DNA of 64,000 nt, from assembly GCA_032207245.1 (NCBI GenBank), contig CM063503.1, forward strand, positions 104,666,384-104,730,383, read 5' to 3'. The notes under the pieces are model-generated. The model did not search any database. It saw nothing but the letters and a program-made list of their open reading frames with translations, and was not told the origin of the DNA. How positions within the stretch are numbered: position 1 is the stretch's first letter; each line of letters begins with the position of its first letter. Below are positions 27,468 to 40,836 of the stretch, piece by piece. A program made the translations under genes and the position numbers. The stretch comes from Pardosa pseudoannulata. Taxonomy: Eukaryota; Arthropoda; Arachnida; Araneae; Lycosidae.

Positions 27468-27528
27468 CTAGCTGCTTAAATACGATTACGAACGCCTATG
27501 ATCATCCATGCTATGCAATAACTAGACT
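27468..27528 (-). mobile_element. SINE fragment
   Basis: CTGCTTAAAT, ACGATTACGAACGCC and CATCCATGC match the central body of the SINE family. Both ends are lost. Confidence 0.55.
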
Positions 27529-27529
27529 T

Positions 27530-30270
27530 CAAGGGAAAATAAAAAGTGATGAATGGAAAATATAAGTTTGAGAAGTTAAATGGCTAGACAAAATATATTT
27601 TAACAAATATTTTTGCATAGATTAAAAGCCATATTTTTTTTCTCCTTGCAGGTACTATTTACTCATGCTTATTTCTTCTTTAACTTGTAAAACAACAAAT
27701 TAAAGTTATGTATTTATTTTTATACGAAAAGTTAGAAAGTGAGAAAATTATCCACTTTAATGGGATAGAAGTAAAATATTTCAATGTATTTCGTATCTTT
27801 AAATGGGATTCTTCCATGGGTAATTTCATTTGAATAGTTGTACGAAATCAAACTTTTAACGGCTTTGTGACAGGCTATCACTTTTGTTGACAATCTGTCA
27901 GCCTTAAATCTGGTATTCAATCAAGTGAAATATACTAAGGATATGGAAAATGATTATTTTCAAAGTATTTTCTAAACTTGCTTTTACTTTTAAGAATGTA
28001 ATATGAATTATGCAGCTGATGATACTTAGTTTTATATTGATTTCTGTCTTGATTTTATTTAAATTTTATCATTTAAAAATTCTAAGGTAACATTTATTTT
28101 CTTTTAGTTACAACTAGAATACTCCTTTTTGTTTCCTCTAAGTGAAATGTATAGTACTGTATTTTATATTATGTAAAAGTATGTAAAATAAAAAAACTGC
28201 ATCTGCATTACTACAGATAATTTTTTTAAACATTTCTACAAAATCAAGTCGAATACACTTTAATGTAAGTATGTTTTACAAACTACTCGAATTTTGAAAT
28301 TTATTTAAACTTTCTTTGCCGTAAACAGAAGACCTACTGATAGCAGAATTCAAAAACTGCATTCTGCTACCATTAATTATTCTTTGCTTTTTACTGCGTA
28401 CAAACTTTTTTTGTTTAGAACTACGTAAGAAATAATTCAAAATGTTGTATAAATTCTTAAATAATTTTTATTGTGGAAGTTATCGATGTAAAAATTTAAA
28501 TTTCTTAAAATTTACAGAAATGCTAATCGTATACTATATGGATTTCTGAGATTTGAGACGATGTGCTTTTGTTTATTTCCAGAAACGCATTTAACCTAAT
28601 GCTTTACCCATTTATTGAAACCATTTATGTTTTCATCACAGGAACACAGATAACGCTATGAAAAACTATTAATGTGATGAAGGTTCTTTACAACATGATT
28701 AATTGATGAGATAAAGTATAATGATTTACTAAGTTTGAAGTTAATAAATAAGCACTTTATCTTGAAAATTTGCTGAGGTAAACACTCTTTCAACTATATA
28801 TCATTCTAAGAAATTTACTCCAATGCATCACGTTATATTTTTTTACTTTCTATTAATTTTTAAAAGAAAACAAAAGTAAACAATGAAAAAACAATGATTT
28901 CTGTTCTGCTAAGATAATTGAGTTGCATTGTATCAGTTTAATCTTATCACTTCAGGATATCGAATTTTTTTACAGTAAAATTATGCAACATTATATCCTT
29001 AGGGAATAATCGTAATCTACGTAAATGAAATAGTCGGTAATTTAAAACATTTATCCTTTAACTTTTGCTTTGGATTTTGTGATATAAAACTATCTCTAGT
29101 TGTACATTTAAATAGATTTTTAACTAGAAATCAACTTGATAAGTGATAAAAAAGGAAAGTATAAGAAAATACTGAAGGTGTGATTGAATTATGATTTAGA
29201 AGTGTGAGAATGCTTAAAGATGAAATCTGTGAGACCGCGTAATAGGAGTTAAAGGTGAACAATATATTTCCACTTATAATTTAATCAGTAATTTCCCTTT
29301 TGGTATACCAGTTCTTACGGATTATTTAATCTATTACGGGAATAGGAAGTAAAAGAACAAATAGAAGTTTCCCTAAACAAATCAAACTTAATGCAAAACT
29401 TTTACCCTTACGAATTTTTGCTCTTATACTTTACCATATCTAGAATTGAATCTCAGTTTTCATTCAGCATTAGGGAATTCCTTCTTTTCAGAAAGACGAA
29501 AAAACTTCAACACCGCTGGGTATACAACTGGATATTGATCGAGACAATATTCAATTTCAATACCACCTTTTTAATGCATAGTAGTTAAGGATTTCGGAAG
29601 TTGAGTGTTTTTTATCAAATGGTTGGATCATTTCAATGCTGAATGTTTTGTCTCATGTCTTTTAATCTCAAATGTAACTAAAAAGTGTATTTTTAGCTCT
29701 TATACTTTTTTATTCAAGCTGCAAATCTACATTGTTCAAAGGTCATGACTCAATAATGCATACATATATATGAAGCTTTTACCAGTCACAAGGGAAATTA
29801 GGCCCTAATGTTTGAACTGTCTTGGCTTACTGCCCAATAAGAATACCTAAGTAATTCGCAGTCATGCAGCCATTAAAAAATTAAGCCATGAAATTCAACA
29901 TTGTGAAGCTTTAAGTTTAATAAGAATAAAAAATGTCCATCTTTACAAGGCAAGATCTTTGCGTCGAATCCAACAAGAAAAACAATCGTTTAATCTTTCT
30001 CACTCAAGAGCGAGTGATCACGAGAATTTTTTTCCAAGAGACTTAAAATTATTCAGCATTTTTTTAGGAGTCGAGAGTGAAATTTGATCGGCTCCAACAA
30101 CGAAGACCGTCTATATTAAAACAAAGGTTTAAGATGTTTTGGCCGTCCTCAGGTGTAGAATCCACAACAGCTCATAATATACAATGCATCATAAATACAG
30201 CAAAAATATAACAAACAAACACATACAAATACAAAATAACACTTAGAAATATATTGAATTATAAAAACTT
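27530..30270. other. Unannotated AT-rich DNA
   Basis: No convincing gene. The short frames at 27732-27920 (minus) and 29391-29588 (plus) have no signature. Confidence 0.55.
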
Positions 30271-30284
30271 CACAAGATAATTGC

Positions 30285-30509
30285 ATGAAAATAAATACAA
30301 TGTGGTACAGTGGAAGTTACATATTCGGACTCAGCCTTATTACAGGGTCTGCAGATTCTCCGAATTTTCCATTAGATCATTTAATTTACCTTGAAAATCA
30401 CATAGACCGTGATTTAGTTATTGTAGGTGTGAAACTATTTTCTTGGGACTGCCGAAAAATGTGGCCAGTGGACAGAAAATTAGCATTTATTCTAGCGTTA
30501 GTTTTGTGA
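30285..30509 (+). other. Unrecognised 74-codon open frame
   Basis: Composition is more protein-like than its surroundings (includes SPNFPLDHLIYLENHIDRD and KMWPVDRKLAF). Within it, 30346-30426 is bounded by an acceptor-like TTATTACAG and a donor-like TTGTAG/GTGTGA. Only the frame of this reading stays open across that interval. I know no family match, and chance remains the simplest explanation. Confidence 0.2.
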
Positions 30510-30615
30510 GACTAATAAAAATAATTCAAGTCTGTGAACATTCCTTTAAATCTGACATTTTACGGCTGCAAAATTAGGCATCAAAAATGAAAAGGGGGAA
30601 AATGAGAATTATATA

Positions 30616-30618
<3 letters not shown>

Positions 30619-30692
<74 letters not shown>
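30619..30692. repeat. (TA)n microsatellite
   Basis: Uninterrupted AT dinucleotide tract of about 73 bp. Confidence 0.97.
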
Positions 30693-30699
<7 letters not shown>

Positions 30700-30700
<1 letters not shown>

Positions 30701-33700
30701 TACACTAATACATTTAAGTTTATAATAAATTTTATGTGCGGTGTATTTTTTTAAATAATTCGATGCCTTCCTCATGACTTCAAGTCCTGAGTAACACAGC
30801 ATAGAAAAACGTAAAGTAGCTTGACCATGGTGAAACGACATAAGAATATGTCATGACAAATAACCATGAAACACCCATGTTAGTAGAACATGTAGCAACA
30901 GCTCTCTTTCCTTACAAATCCATTATCGTTACCTGGGAGCTATTTTGACCATGAAAGACGTTGACATAAGAAAGTGAGTTTTTAAGGGAAACTTATCTGA
31001 TAGCTCCTAACTGGATGTATTTATCTAGACTATGCAACTCATCAGTTGCCATTTTTATTTTACTATAATTGCTATTCCCTATTATTTTTTCATCTAAGTA
31101 ATCATATCTTTATTATAAAGTCAATTATATTTGAATCTAGTTTAAAAGCATAAAAATGAATAATTGTTTTATAAACCTTCTTTCAAAATTATTATTTTTT
31201 ACTAAATTTTAGAAATGGGAAATTTTCTAATTTTCTGCCTTATTTAATATCTATATATTTATTTTCAAAAATATAAAAAATTTAAACTAGCTTATCGGTT
31301 TGAATTCTCTTATAATTGTGTAATGTATCAAAGAACAATGATTTACAATAAAAATTTAGTATATTATTGCATTTTAGGAAACAAAAACATTTTCTTTACA
31401 TTTTTAAACCAATTAGATTTCACAATTATTTTTACATCCCTGTATTTATTAGTGAAACTGGAAGTCAGATACTTCCGTGCATCTGGAATTATAGTGTAGA
31501 ATAGATTACTAAAATTTCCCAGTAAATAAGTTCTAAAGAGTTTAAAAGAACAAAGAGGTACATTTGGGTCCACCATCACAGAGTCCATCAACATTGCTAA
31601 ATGGAAAGACAAACATCAAATTAATTACAAACTTTGATTAGCTTCAAATTCCGAAACATACAGCCAATTGATTTAATATAAACATAATGTACAGTAGAAA
31701 AGAAAAACAGACATTACAGCCAAAAATTAGTGCTTTATAGAACAACTTCATGGGGGTCGTTAATCTGATCAATTTTGAGTCAAAATTAGACCAAAGAAAT
31801 AAATGAAAAAATAGTGGTAACGGAAGTTTAAAAAAATATAAATATGGCAATTGTAGCCACTTGGTAGATACGTAGAGAATATAAAGAGAAGCTTATCCAG
31901 CTAGAATTTTGTGGTTTTAATTTCATTCAAATTTCATTGATGAAAACGAAAGGACCGAAGAAAAGTGGAATATCTTACTTTCGGTCCTTTTGAATCCTAA
32001 CAAACGATGTAAGTTTCGACAGCATTAATAATTTTTTTAAATGTAGAAAGACAATCTAGGTGTATAGGCTGTAAGATAAACACAAGACACAAAAGAAATG
32101 TAATGTCATGCTGCTTAAGAACTGATTAACCTATTTTCATTAAAATCAATGCAAAAAAAATAATGTACCATTCATAAAATATAGTGATGTGCATAAAGAA
32201 AATACAGATAAATGATTTTCCCATTTAAATTTATTTTAATAAAAAATAATCATATAGTTCATAATGTGTTTCAGTTCTAATTTTTAATAAAAACAATTAC
32301 ACCGATATTTGGACCCCTATTATGCGCTAACTAGGGTACATTTTAAACTTTGTAGTTTTAAAATTTTTTATGAAAACTTATTAAGCCTTTCCAGTACATG
32401 GAAGATACGATTCCTAAAGCACTTAATTGCAATATACAGCAACATTTTTTGGAATTTATTTTTCTTCATATTTCTTAGCATTTTATATCTGTCTACAATT
32501 GGTCTAGAAATCTGCTGTATAAGTGTGTGCTCGTTTGTGTTAGTCCGTAAATATATATGTAAAAGGTAATATTGTTAAATATATCTAGTTACATAATACT
32601 TGCTACATATGTTACAGTTAATACTAAAATTTGTCAAGAATTATTTCTATGGAGTTTGTAAATTTTCCCTTACCCTGTTAGTATAATTTGGACTACAACC
32701 TAATGGAGAAATACAAGGCAACAAGACCCAATGCGTATTATTCTCTTTTTAATATAAGAGAGGTGAAATCCAGACAAGACCGGAGAATTCAGAAAAATAT
32801 CGTTTAAAAGATTGATTTGAAGAAAGTGAAAGTTGTATGGGGTAGTCTAATCAGACTCACTTGTAGCTTCTGTGTTTAGAATAAAAATCTACTTTGAAAT
32901 AGATTGTCTTTTGATTAATTGGTTGATCTTTTGGTACTGAAGGGTTAATTAGAGAAAGTTTGTTGTTTCAGAGTTGTATGTTTCATGTTTCGTTGCTGAA
33001 TGGTTGGTGTAATTAGACCAATACGTACTGCTTAAAAGAGCTATAAGCATTGATGTTACTATTGGTAGCAAAACTCTTATTCTGTTTTACACGACTAGTA
33101 ATCAAGAATATTGTTTATAATAATACTTATTAAAAGAGAAAAATATGTTAGTTTCAATTCTTTCAGATTTTTTCAAAAACATAGCTTTGATGAAAAACAC
33201 TTTTTTTCATTTTTACTATTTCTAAAACAGACAGTAGTCGTTTGTTGTTATTAATTTAAGTAAATGTCTTAAATGAACGGAGTTCTTTTCTAAAACTTCT
33301 ATGTAAATTTTTCTGACATCAATTTTAAGGTATAATTGTATTCCACTACTTTATATATTCATTAAACCTGCAAAGCTACCCTTACGTTTCGGATAAGTTT
33401 TGAAATTAGAACAATATACTGGTAAAAGCTGAAACCCACACAAATGTGTAATAAAGCTTTTTATATAGAGAAATCGTGTGTATTACTTAGCTTCCCTCGC
33501 TTTAAAATAAATTTTAAAGAATACATAAGAATAGTAAGAAAGTTCGACAAAAACAGAATATTGTACATTTATATGTTAGTGTTTTGTTTCAGTTTTTGAA
33601 TATTTCAGAGCTAAAATCCGTGCCTTTTTCTACCGGCAGTAGCATTATGAGCAATTTGATTTAACTGGTTGTGCTGAAATGGTGTTAGAAAAACGATAGT

Positions 33701-34140
33701 TACTTATGCTTCAGTTTCGTTTTCACTATCGCTAATTTATTGTCATGATTCAATAAACATAAAAGAATGCATGAATGCAATAAGAGAATGTTTTAACTAA
33801 TCATGCTATGTCAACACCGAACTGTTGATGTATTAATAATTATATTACAAATATCTATTATTTTAGTTATCACCTAAAATAAAAGATTTAGCAATATACA
33901 GCATTTATCTGTAGTTACTATACAAGTTTAAGAAACTAGACATTGGAGAATTTGAATTGTCGGATATCCAAGAGTGTGACACTTGTCTTATCTACTATCT
34001 GAAGGGATATCGAATACCAGCAAATGAAGCACTAAAAAGTAAAACCATGTAGCTTACAAAAATATTTGAAAAATTAGTACAAAGTGTAATCGATTAATAA
34101 TTTCTAGAAGTTTTTCCTGTACATGTTTATAATATGTTTT
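30700..34140. other. Unannotated AT-rich DNA
   Basis: No convincing gene. Frames at 31364-31612 (minus), 31644-31850 (minus) and 32309-32569 (plus) match nothing known to me. Confidence 0.55.
31949..31990. repeat. Hairpin-forming inverted repeat
   Basis: AAAGGACCGAAG and CTTTCGGTCCTTT pair over 11-12 bp around a ~17-nt loop. No transcription unit is evident, so a terminator or precursor-RNA role is not supported. Confidence 0.75.
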
Positions 34141-34144
34141 CGGG

Positions 34145-34146
<2 letters not shown>

Positions 34147-34206
<60 letters not shown>
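34147..34206. repeat. (TA)n microsatellite
   Basis: Uninterrupted AT dinucleotide tract of about 59 bp. Confidence 0.97.
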
Positions 34207-34209
<3 letters not shown>

Positions 34210-36395
34210 ACAAAATCATACATAATATATATAATATAATGTTTTCATGTTTATAACTGAATCCTTTATGTATGTGTTTGTTTAGATAATAAATGTACTT
34301 CTTCAATCATTTGTTCTAGCTATCTGTACATTTTCATTTTGTCCCTTACGTGCCTTTTTTCAAGGTGTCTCAATTCTTTTCCATTTTTAAAATTTATTTT
34401 TCACTTTTACCCCAGCAGGAATGTATCAAGGAATCTTAAGTTGGTTAGGTACTGGCCATATTGGATTCCTGTAGTTTTATGTCAAAGTAAAGGATAATAT
34501 TTTTAATGGTTTGCTTTTTGAGATTTCGTTTAACAAATTTTACCATGTGATAGAGTGGAAAATTGAGAATAGCCAACTGAAATTTATATCAGAAAATTGT
34601 CTTTATTCATGTAAAAAAGATGTCAAAATAGTTCATATATAATTTAAAATCAAGTATATTTTTTTCACTCCCTTTAATAATTTAGTCAAACATTACACTG
34701 TTAAATATTTTGCTACATCACATCATAAAATTTGTTTACTGAAGCCTCTAAACGGAAACTTACCAGAAGTAAAATATTTTTCCCTATAGGTTAACTTGGA
34801 GCTAGACAAATCCAGTAAGGTCAATAAGCAATAATCTCAACAAAAGTCGAAAATTACTTTTTATCTCTTTACTGCTCTAGTTAAGATCCCTGATAGTAAT
34901 AGAAAAGTGCAAATAGTTAAACACCAGATTTCACCAGATAACTAAACATTGGACTTGTATTCGTAGTAACATGTTTATTATGTATAAAAATGCATACACC
35001 AATAATCTATAAAAACTCAATTAGAAATAAAATTTAAATATATTACTATAAGCGAATTTCCCTAGAGTAACTAAGGGTTAAACAGAATAAGTCTTAGATA
35101 TTTATGTAAGTACAATACAAGCACTTAGATTCACAATCATTATATTTCTCGGTTACATTCTATCATATTTCATATATCGTTCTCTGTCATTAGATTAAAT
35201 TTATTTTTTTGTAACTAACCTACGCAAAGTTAAATAAATCATGCTTATGTTATTAAAAGAATTAATTATAGTATTCTAGTTTTTCTAAAAAATTAATTAT
35301 TTGCTTACCTAATTATATATGGATACACTAACTTGCAAAACATTTTGGAAAACAGTCTATTGTAAACGATATCCTGAATATAATATCCTGAAATGGAGGA
35401 AGAGAACTTTTATCCTTACCCCAAAGGAACCTATTTTACATTGAGATTAATGCTATGCCAACATACTTCATCTCAATCACGTGTTATAAAGAGATATGAA
35501 ATACTTCCATGATTATTGAAGATCTCCCTTGTGAATACCGAGTGTAAAATAAACAAATATGTGCCTTTCAATTCTGCGTTTAAGATCGAGGTAACAGAGA
35601 GGAATATCCGTTTTGAATGTATGAAATATGATTTTTGAGATTTAGGCACGTAACTACTAAACTTTTCAATAAGTTGTTAAAATATGATACATTTTCTAGA
35701 ATATATTTCAAATCATATTCAGTTGTTTTTAGTACGTAATAAAGCGATTGTGAATAAGTGCTCATGTATGAAATAACTTATATGAAAGACACTGATATTC
35801 AAAATCAAAGTTACAAACACAACAAATGCGATATTTCAACGAAAAATGGATTTAATGCAAGGAGATTTGGTATAATAATATAAAGCTATATGCAAATATT
35901 GATAAAGACATGTGCTTTCGCATTAGAAAGAGGGTATTGGAAATAGTTTCCATGACGCAGATTGTAATAATTTATAAATTCATAATTGTGAATCGATGGA
36001 ATGAGGTCACCTCATTGACAATGCGTTTGTATTAAAAATAGAAGAAACATTGTGCTGTTTTACGATTAAATAGTAATAGTCCCTGGAAAATTAAACATTA
36101 ACTACAAAAAACGAACATTTATGATAAAATTATTGTATTGGTATTAATTCCTCTTCATGCTATTTACATTTCAGATTATAAATTTATCTAAATTACTTAA
36201 TTGCCATGTATATTAATTGTCTCCGTCAGTGAAGATACTTGCAAAATATTTATAAAGAAAAAATGAATAAGTCTTATAGAGAAAAGGGAGTGGGTTGTAT
36301 AGAAAATTGTTATTAATCTTAAAAGTCATGATGCATGAAAAAGGTTTTTCACATGTGATATCATAAACCTCAAGTTAAAGCAACTTTCACCTCTT
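34210..36395. other. Unannotated AT-rich DNA
   Basis: No gene recognised. Confidence 0.6.
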
Positions 36396-36404
36396 CCTTA
36401 TTAG

Positions 36405-36575
36405 TGTCTCCTCAACTATTCGGACACTTCTCTCGCTGCAGCTCTGTTCAATGGTGCACTTTATCTAATATCCATTTTGGGAGACTTAGCCTTTGCGTCC
36501 TGGTCTCAGATTCGGGAATTTAAACATGTATTGTGTGATTTTCCGGTGGCGTTTCAACCTACACTTCTGGATTGA
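36405..36575 (+). other. Exon-like or pseudogene block, identity unknown
   Basis: A clearly GC-richer block. Directly after a pyrimidine-rich acceptor-like sequence (TTTCACCTCTTCCTTATTAG, ending 36404) a 56-codon frame stays open to TGA at 36573. It begins CLLNYSDTSLAAALFNGALY and includes ISILGDLAFASWSQ. A second frame (+1) then carries on to about 36655 (includes FWIDYWDSYHGASLTWETIT), which suggests a broken coding sequence with a frameshift. I do not recognise the family. It could be a decayed transposon or the remains of a gene. The minus strand also has a shorter open frame here. Confidence 0.3.
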
Positions 36576-36659
36576 CTACTGGGATTCATATCATGGTGCC
36601 TCTCTTACGTGGGAAACGATAACCTTACTGATATACCTAGGATCTAAGTAGTTTGACCC

Positions 36660-38700
36660 TTCTTCACAGTCATAAATTGTTTTTGAGGCACCTGTACTTG
36701 CAAGTTTCCGGACATTAGGCAGTATAATACTATAGTCTGATTTAGCTCATTATTGCACATTCACTCTTCGGTAGCAATGAAGGCGTGTGATATGACGAAT
36801 TATGTTATCCAGACATAAAACTTTTCCTGGAAATTTAGTTTACCACATATTCGTTACTCAGTAAAAAGCATACAATAATTGGTTTAGTCATTTCTTATAT
36901 ATTCGAAAAGTTTTAAAATAGTAAAACAGTGCTTCATACATGTGTTTGCGTGCGTATGAATTAAAGGCGAAGTGTTATGAAACATTCCTCCCAATGAATC
37001 CCACATGAAATGTAAACATGTAGATGAATTTATGAGAATATTTTAATTCCATTCCCTCAATAATTCTTTCTCACATTTCAAGTGTAGAAATCAGAGAACT
37101 TGATCTGACGAGTATTTTTTCCTGGTGTAACTCAATCCCAACATGATTACCCTGTGACGCCATTATATTTTTTACAGTAAAAATTCTGCTGACTCAGATT
37201 ATACTAACACAAAGTTTAACAAGAATCTTCTAATCGATGTAGTATAATGCTAATATCAAGTTTAAACTACTATATTTTCTAACATATGTGATAGAACTTC
37301 TCAAAGTGTATGAAGCGGATTATATAAAAAAATACTAAACTTTAATTTTACATTTTATAACTTGATGCGTACGTAAATACATATATGTAGGACATACACA
37401 TACATACATATATGTACATTGATGCACTTTAATTGCACTATTGGTATTAATTTGGAATTATTCATTTACTTTTTTATAGCAAATGAGATTAACTGCTGTG
37501 AATAATTCACTGAATGGTGTGTTGAATTTGGGCTTTTTCGTGCAATGTAACTAACCAAAAAATAGTAAAAATGTGTAAATTAGAAAAAGTAAATATACCA
37601 TAATGCATGCAGTATGTATGTGTTAAGTTTTCAATTCATTAACTGAACTAATTTAAACGAATTTAATCAATCAAAAATTAATTATGAAACTCATTTAAAT
37701 TATAGATAATTTTAAGAGATGTCTTTTATAAGCTAATATCAGACACTTTTCTGTCTGTAAAGAAATGTCAAAGCTGCATTTTCTTATTCATCAAGTCTCT
37801 TAATAACTAACCTCAAAAATTTTTTCTATCATTTGATCGCAGGGAACACATTACTTTCAAATTTCTTTTCTTTCAAGTCATAAGGCTTTTGGACTGCTTC
37901 AATCGATTCCTGGTCTAAAGATATGAAACTATCTTTAAATTGATTTCTTTTGGTTGTCTTTAAGAATGATATTAGGTTGCAGTGAAACTTTGACTTTTTT
38001 GTTTAAAAACTGTTTTTATCTTTGCTAGGTTATGCTGTGCGGCATTAAAGAAATCAATAGGTGAAGTAACAGCAGTTACACGTTCCGTAGTTTCATGTGC
38101 TTAAACTGTGAAAGTATCAAACTTTAAGCTCTTTGAAAGAAAAAAAATGCTTATGGAAGCATTCAATTTCAAATTAGAGCTAAGTCTACAAGCAGACTCT
38201 TTAAAAGTTAACTTTGTGCTCAATAAATATTTTTATGTTCGAAAGTTATCAAATGGCTTAAATTATGCTTTTTAGGATATTTAGTTTTAGAAAAACTTTC
38301 ACAGATATTCTTATAAGCATATATTAAATACGATTATAAATCTCTCTTCTAAAATATATATAAACATACAACATAAGTTTCAGAAAAATTATAAAGTAAT
38401 GTTAATAAAGAACAAACACAAAAATGATTAGCAAGAAGAATTCTTAAAGATTGTAACACGAATCTCGTAATATTGTGGTTTAACAGTAACCAAAGAGAAA
38501 ATTGTTTAGGGTTTAAAACTGCACTGTGTTGTAATTATCTTACTTAAATATAGCTTGAATGTTCACTTTTCTTTTATTTATTGACATAAAGAGAAGTGTT
38601 CAGTAGTTTTTATTGTGTCATTTTATTAAGGTTAAATGCTGTTTATATAATTACTGGTGAAGTTTTTATCACAGTGGTTAATTAGATCAATTCCATTTTG
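36660..38700. other. Unannotated AT-rich DNA
   Basis: No gene recognised. A short ATAC/ATGT-type run lies at 37378-37415. Confidence 0.55.
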
Positions 38701-38726
38701 TTGCCGGTATTCAAGCCATTAATTGG

Positions 38727-38791
38727 TTTTGGTGTGCTACAGACTACATTTTGCTACACGAGGGCTAATGAGACGGGACCATCGCTCGGTC
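38727..38791 (-). mobile_element. Very short 5'-truncated SINE with TSD
   Basis: 65 bp holding only the 3' end of the family (minus strand): tail, GCTACAGACTACATTTTGC and GAGGGCTAATGAGACGGGAC on the plus strand. It is flanked by an imperfect 10-bp duplication CATTAATTGG (38717-38726) and CATCAATTGG (38792-38801). Truncation just upstream of the body is typical of target-primed reverse transcription. Confidence 0.75.
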
Positions 38792-39039
38792 CATCAATTG
38801 GATTCAATCCCATTTTTACGGCATATATTTTGTCTCACTGAATGGGAATATAGATGTAGCAAAACGGCTTTACAAAGGTTGTGCCTATGTTACTACTTTT
38901 TACAAATATCTTTTATTGACATGGAATCTTAGTTTACATGACATTAATGCTCAATGTCGATATTCACATTATGATAGTTAAACTGAAAGAGCTAGTTTAA
39001 CTTATTTTTCCCTTTCATGAATATCGATTTTCGTTAATT

Positions 39040-39175
39040 CCTTAACGTGCACTCTCGAGTTAACTCGAGCAAGCTAAACTGGCCAAACTGTGCACACTCG
39101 AGACAATTCAAGCGGCGTTGTACTTTATGTTGCTATAATCTTTAACACTCGAATGCAATCGAGAATTGAAAATAA
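39040..39175. repeat. Palindromic CTCGAG cluster beside TTAA
   Basis: TTAACGTGCACTCTCGAG begins at about 39042. CTCGAGTTAACTCGAG at 39054-39069 is a perfect 16-bp palindrome. Related motifs follow (GTGCACACTCGAGACAA, then AACACTCGAATGCAATCGAG to about 39165). The TTAA plus repeated palindromes resembles the end of a TTAA-targeting DNA transposon. I could not find a matching opposite end. Confidence 0.5.
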
Positions 39176-39582
39176 CAATGAGAAAGAAAAAAAATAACCG
39201 ATCGTGACATGTGTAATAGTTGCAATGTTGGGCTATGTGCTGCACCTTGTTTCAAAATATATAACACTAAAGAAAATTTTGATTAATTTTATAAATACCA
39301 CTACTGCTGCTATTATTTAGGTTTTAAAATTTTTAATAAGTATTTTTACTGATAATGTTTATTCTGAAATGGGAATTCGAAAAGAAAGATTAAAAAAAGT
39401 CGACGTGCGTGTTATATACAATATTAGACTATTTTCTACAATGTTATCAAAATCCAAATTTGCAATAAAATTTTTGAGTATTTTTGTATTTTTGTAACTT
39501 TCTTGGCAAGACAACGTTCCAAATTGTGTTTTTTACATTAAAAAATTGATTTTTTTGCCTGCCTTTTAAAAAACTATGCATT

Positions 39583-40142
39583 AACCCTTTAAAGGACAGT
39601 GGTTTCGCAGCGAAACCAGCTGTTAGAATTATTTTTCCTCTTCTGTTTAAAGATATATGACTGACTTTTTAGATTTTCTACGTTTTTGACACTTATCAAA
39701 CTATTTATAGATGTTATCTATAGATGTTAGTTGACAACTGTCTATAGATGTTAGCAAATTACATAATTTATTTTTCACTTTCAAATATACACTTTTAAAC
39801 TTGTTTTGCTTGAAACAACCAGGAATTATATTTTTCGTGTTTTATAATCCCAAATAAAAGTACTTACATGAAACAACACTTATAAATGGTTTATATATTT
39901 ATTTATTGCATAATATTAATGATAATCATTCATTATTCTTCCAATATAATTCAAATTTTATGGAAGTATTATTTTCAAGCCGTCCAGGGGGAGGGTTTTA
40001 CAGTTAAACTACTGCTCACATCTACAAGTCCTGATATACTTGTTTTCATTAATTTTCACATTTATAAGGTTCATATATAATATTATAAACGATTCCCAAT
40101 AAATGTCCAAGAATTTCTATTTATGAACTTTAAATAGTTAAG
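39583..40142. mobile_element. TTAA-flanked non-autonomous element with hairpin
   Basis: Starts TTAACCCTTTAAAGGACAG. The stretch at 40124-40142 ends GAACTTTAAATAGTTAA and matches the reverse complement of the start at 14 of 19 positions. Inside, GGTTTCGCAGCGAAACC is a perfect hairpin (8-bp arms). Its first ~130 bp and a later stretch (CAAATATACACTTTTAAAC to GCTTGAAAC) recur at 63493-63740. Three copies of TATAGATGTTA lie at 39705-39750. No transposase is present. TTAA ends suggest piggyBac-type mobilisation; this is an inference. Confidence 0.55.
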
Positions 40143-40423
40143 GGGTGAATAATTTTTGCATACTGTTATTTAACACCGTAACCATTGTTCACCTTTTTAT
40201 AGAGGTAACAAGTTCGAAGGAATTTATACTTGTCCATATTTTTACAGGCTACGCTTCTGCGATAAAAGGATTAGGAATTCTAGATTTTATAGTGTCCGTC
40301 TTATTTTTATTAAAGAACGAAGGTTTTGTTTTACAGATTGCAATTTAGGACAACGAATATCACATTTTAAACTTTATAGTTCGTAATGATAAAGTATCAA
40401 ATATGTAAGGTTTTTGTTTGGAA

Positions 40424-40567
40424 TGCAACTGTCTACTGTTTTGTTACGAGGGCTAATGAGACCGGGACCTACTGCTGAAATCCAATTCCAAATGGCTTCA
40501 AACATCCATGCCAGCCTCGTATCCCGGTACCGAACAGCTGCACTCATGATTTGGCCATCGTTCGGCT
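40424..40567 (-). mobile_element. SINE copy, near full length
   Basis: On the plus strand: tail remnant, CTACTGTTTTGTTACGAGGG, CTAATGAGACCGGGACCTAC, CATCCATGCC, ATCCCGGTACCGAA and GGCCATCGTTCGG. Read on the minus strand, the head gives TTCGGTACCGGGAT, and box B is damaged. No clear target-site duplication. Confidence 0.8.
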
Positions 40568-40773
40568 ATTGGTCCGTATTAAATTTATTTTGCCCAGTTT
40601 TGATATACGAGGAAAGCAAAATCGATGTGAATTAAATCATCTGTATGTATGTACGTCTCTCTACCTCTCTGTCTATCTATTCGATATGAATTCCAAATTT
40701 ACGGAAACATTCCTTACTGAATTTTGCATGGTGTTTAAGTTAAACACAAAGTTTCAGGTAGGCCAAATTGTTC

Positions 40774-40836
40774 GATGGTTGGTTTGGTTTGGTTTGGAGT
40801 GCTACGGTCTACTTTTTGCAACACGAGGGTTAAGCA
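40774..40836 (-). mobile_element. Very short 5'-truncated SINE with perfect TSD
   Basis: 63 bp carrying only the tail (CCAAA repeats) and TACGGTCTACTTTTTGCAAC-ACGAGGG. It is bracketed by a perfect 9-bp duplication AAATTGTTC at 40765-40773 and 40837-40845, so this is a genuine insertion that was truncated on arrival. Confidence 0.85.

Noticed and set aside
31949..31990. Transcription terminator or microRNA precursor
   Set aside because: The 11-12-bp stem is too short for a typical precursor, and no transcript is evident.
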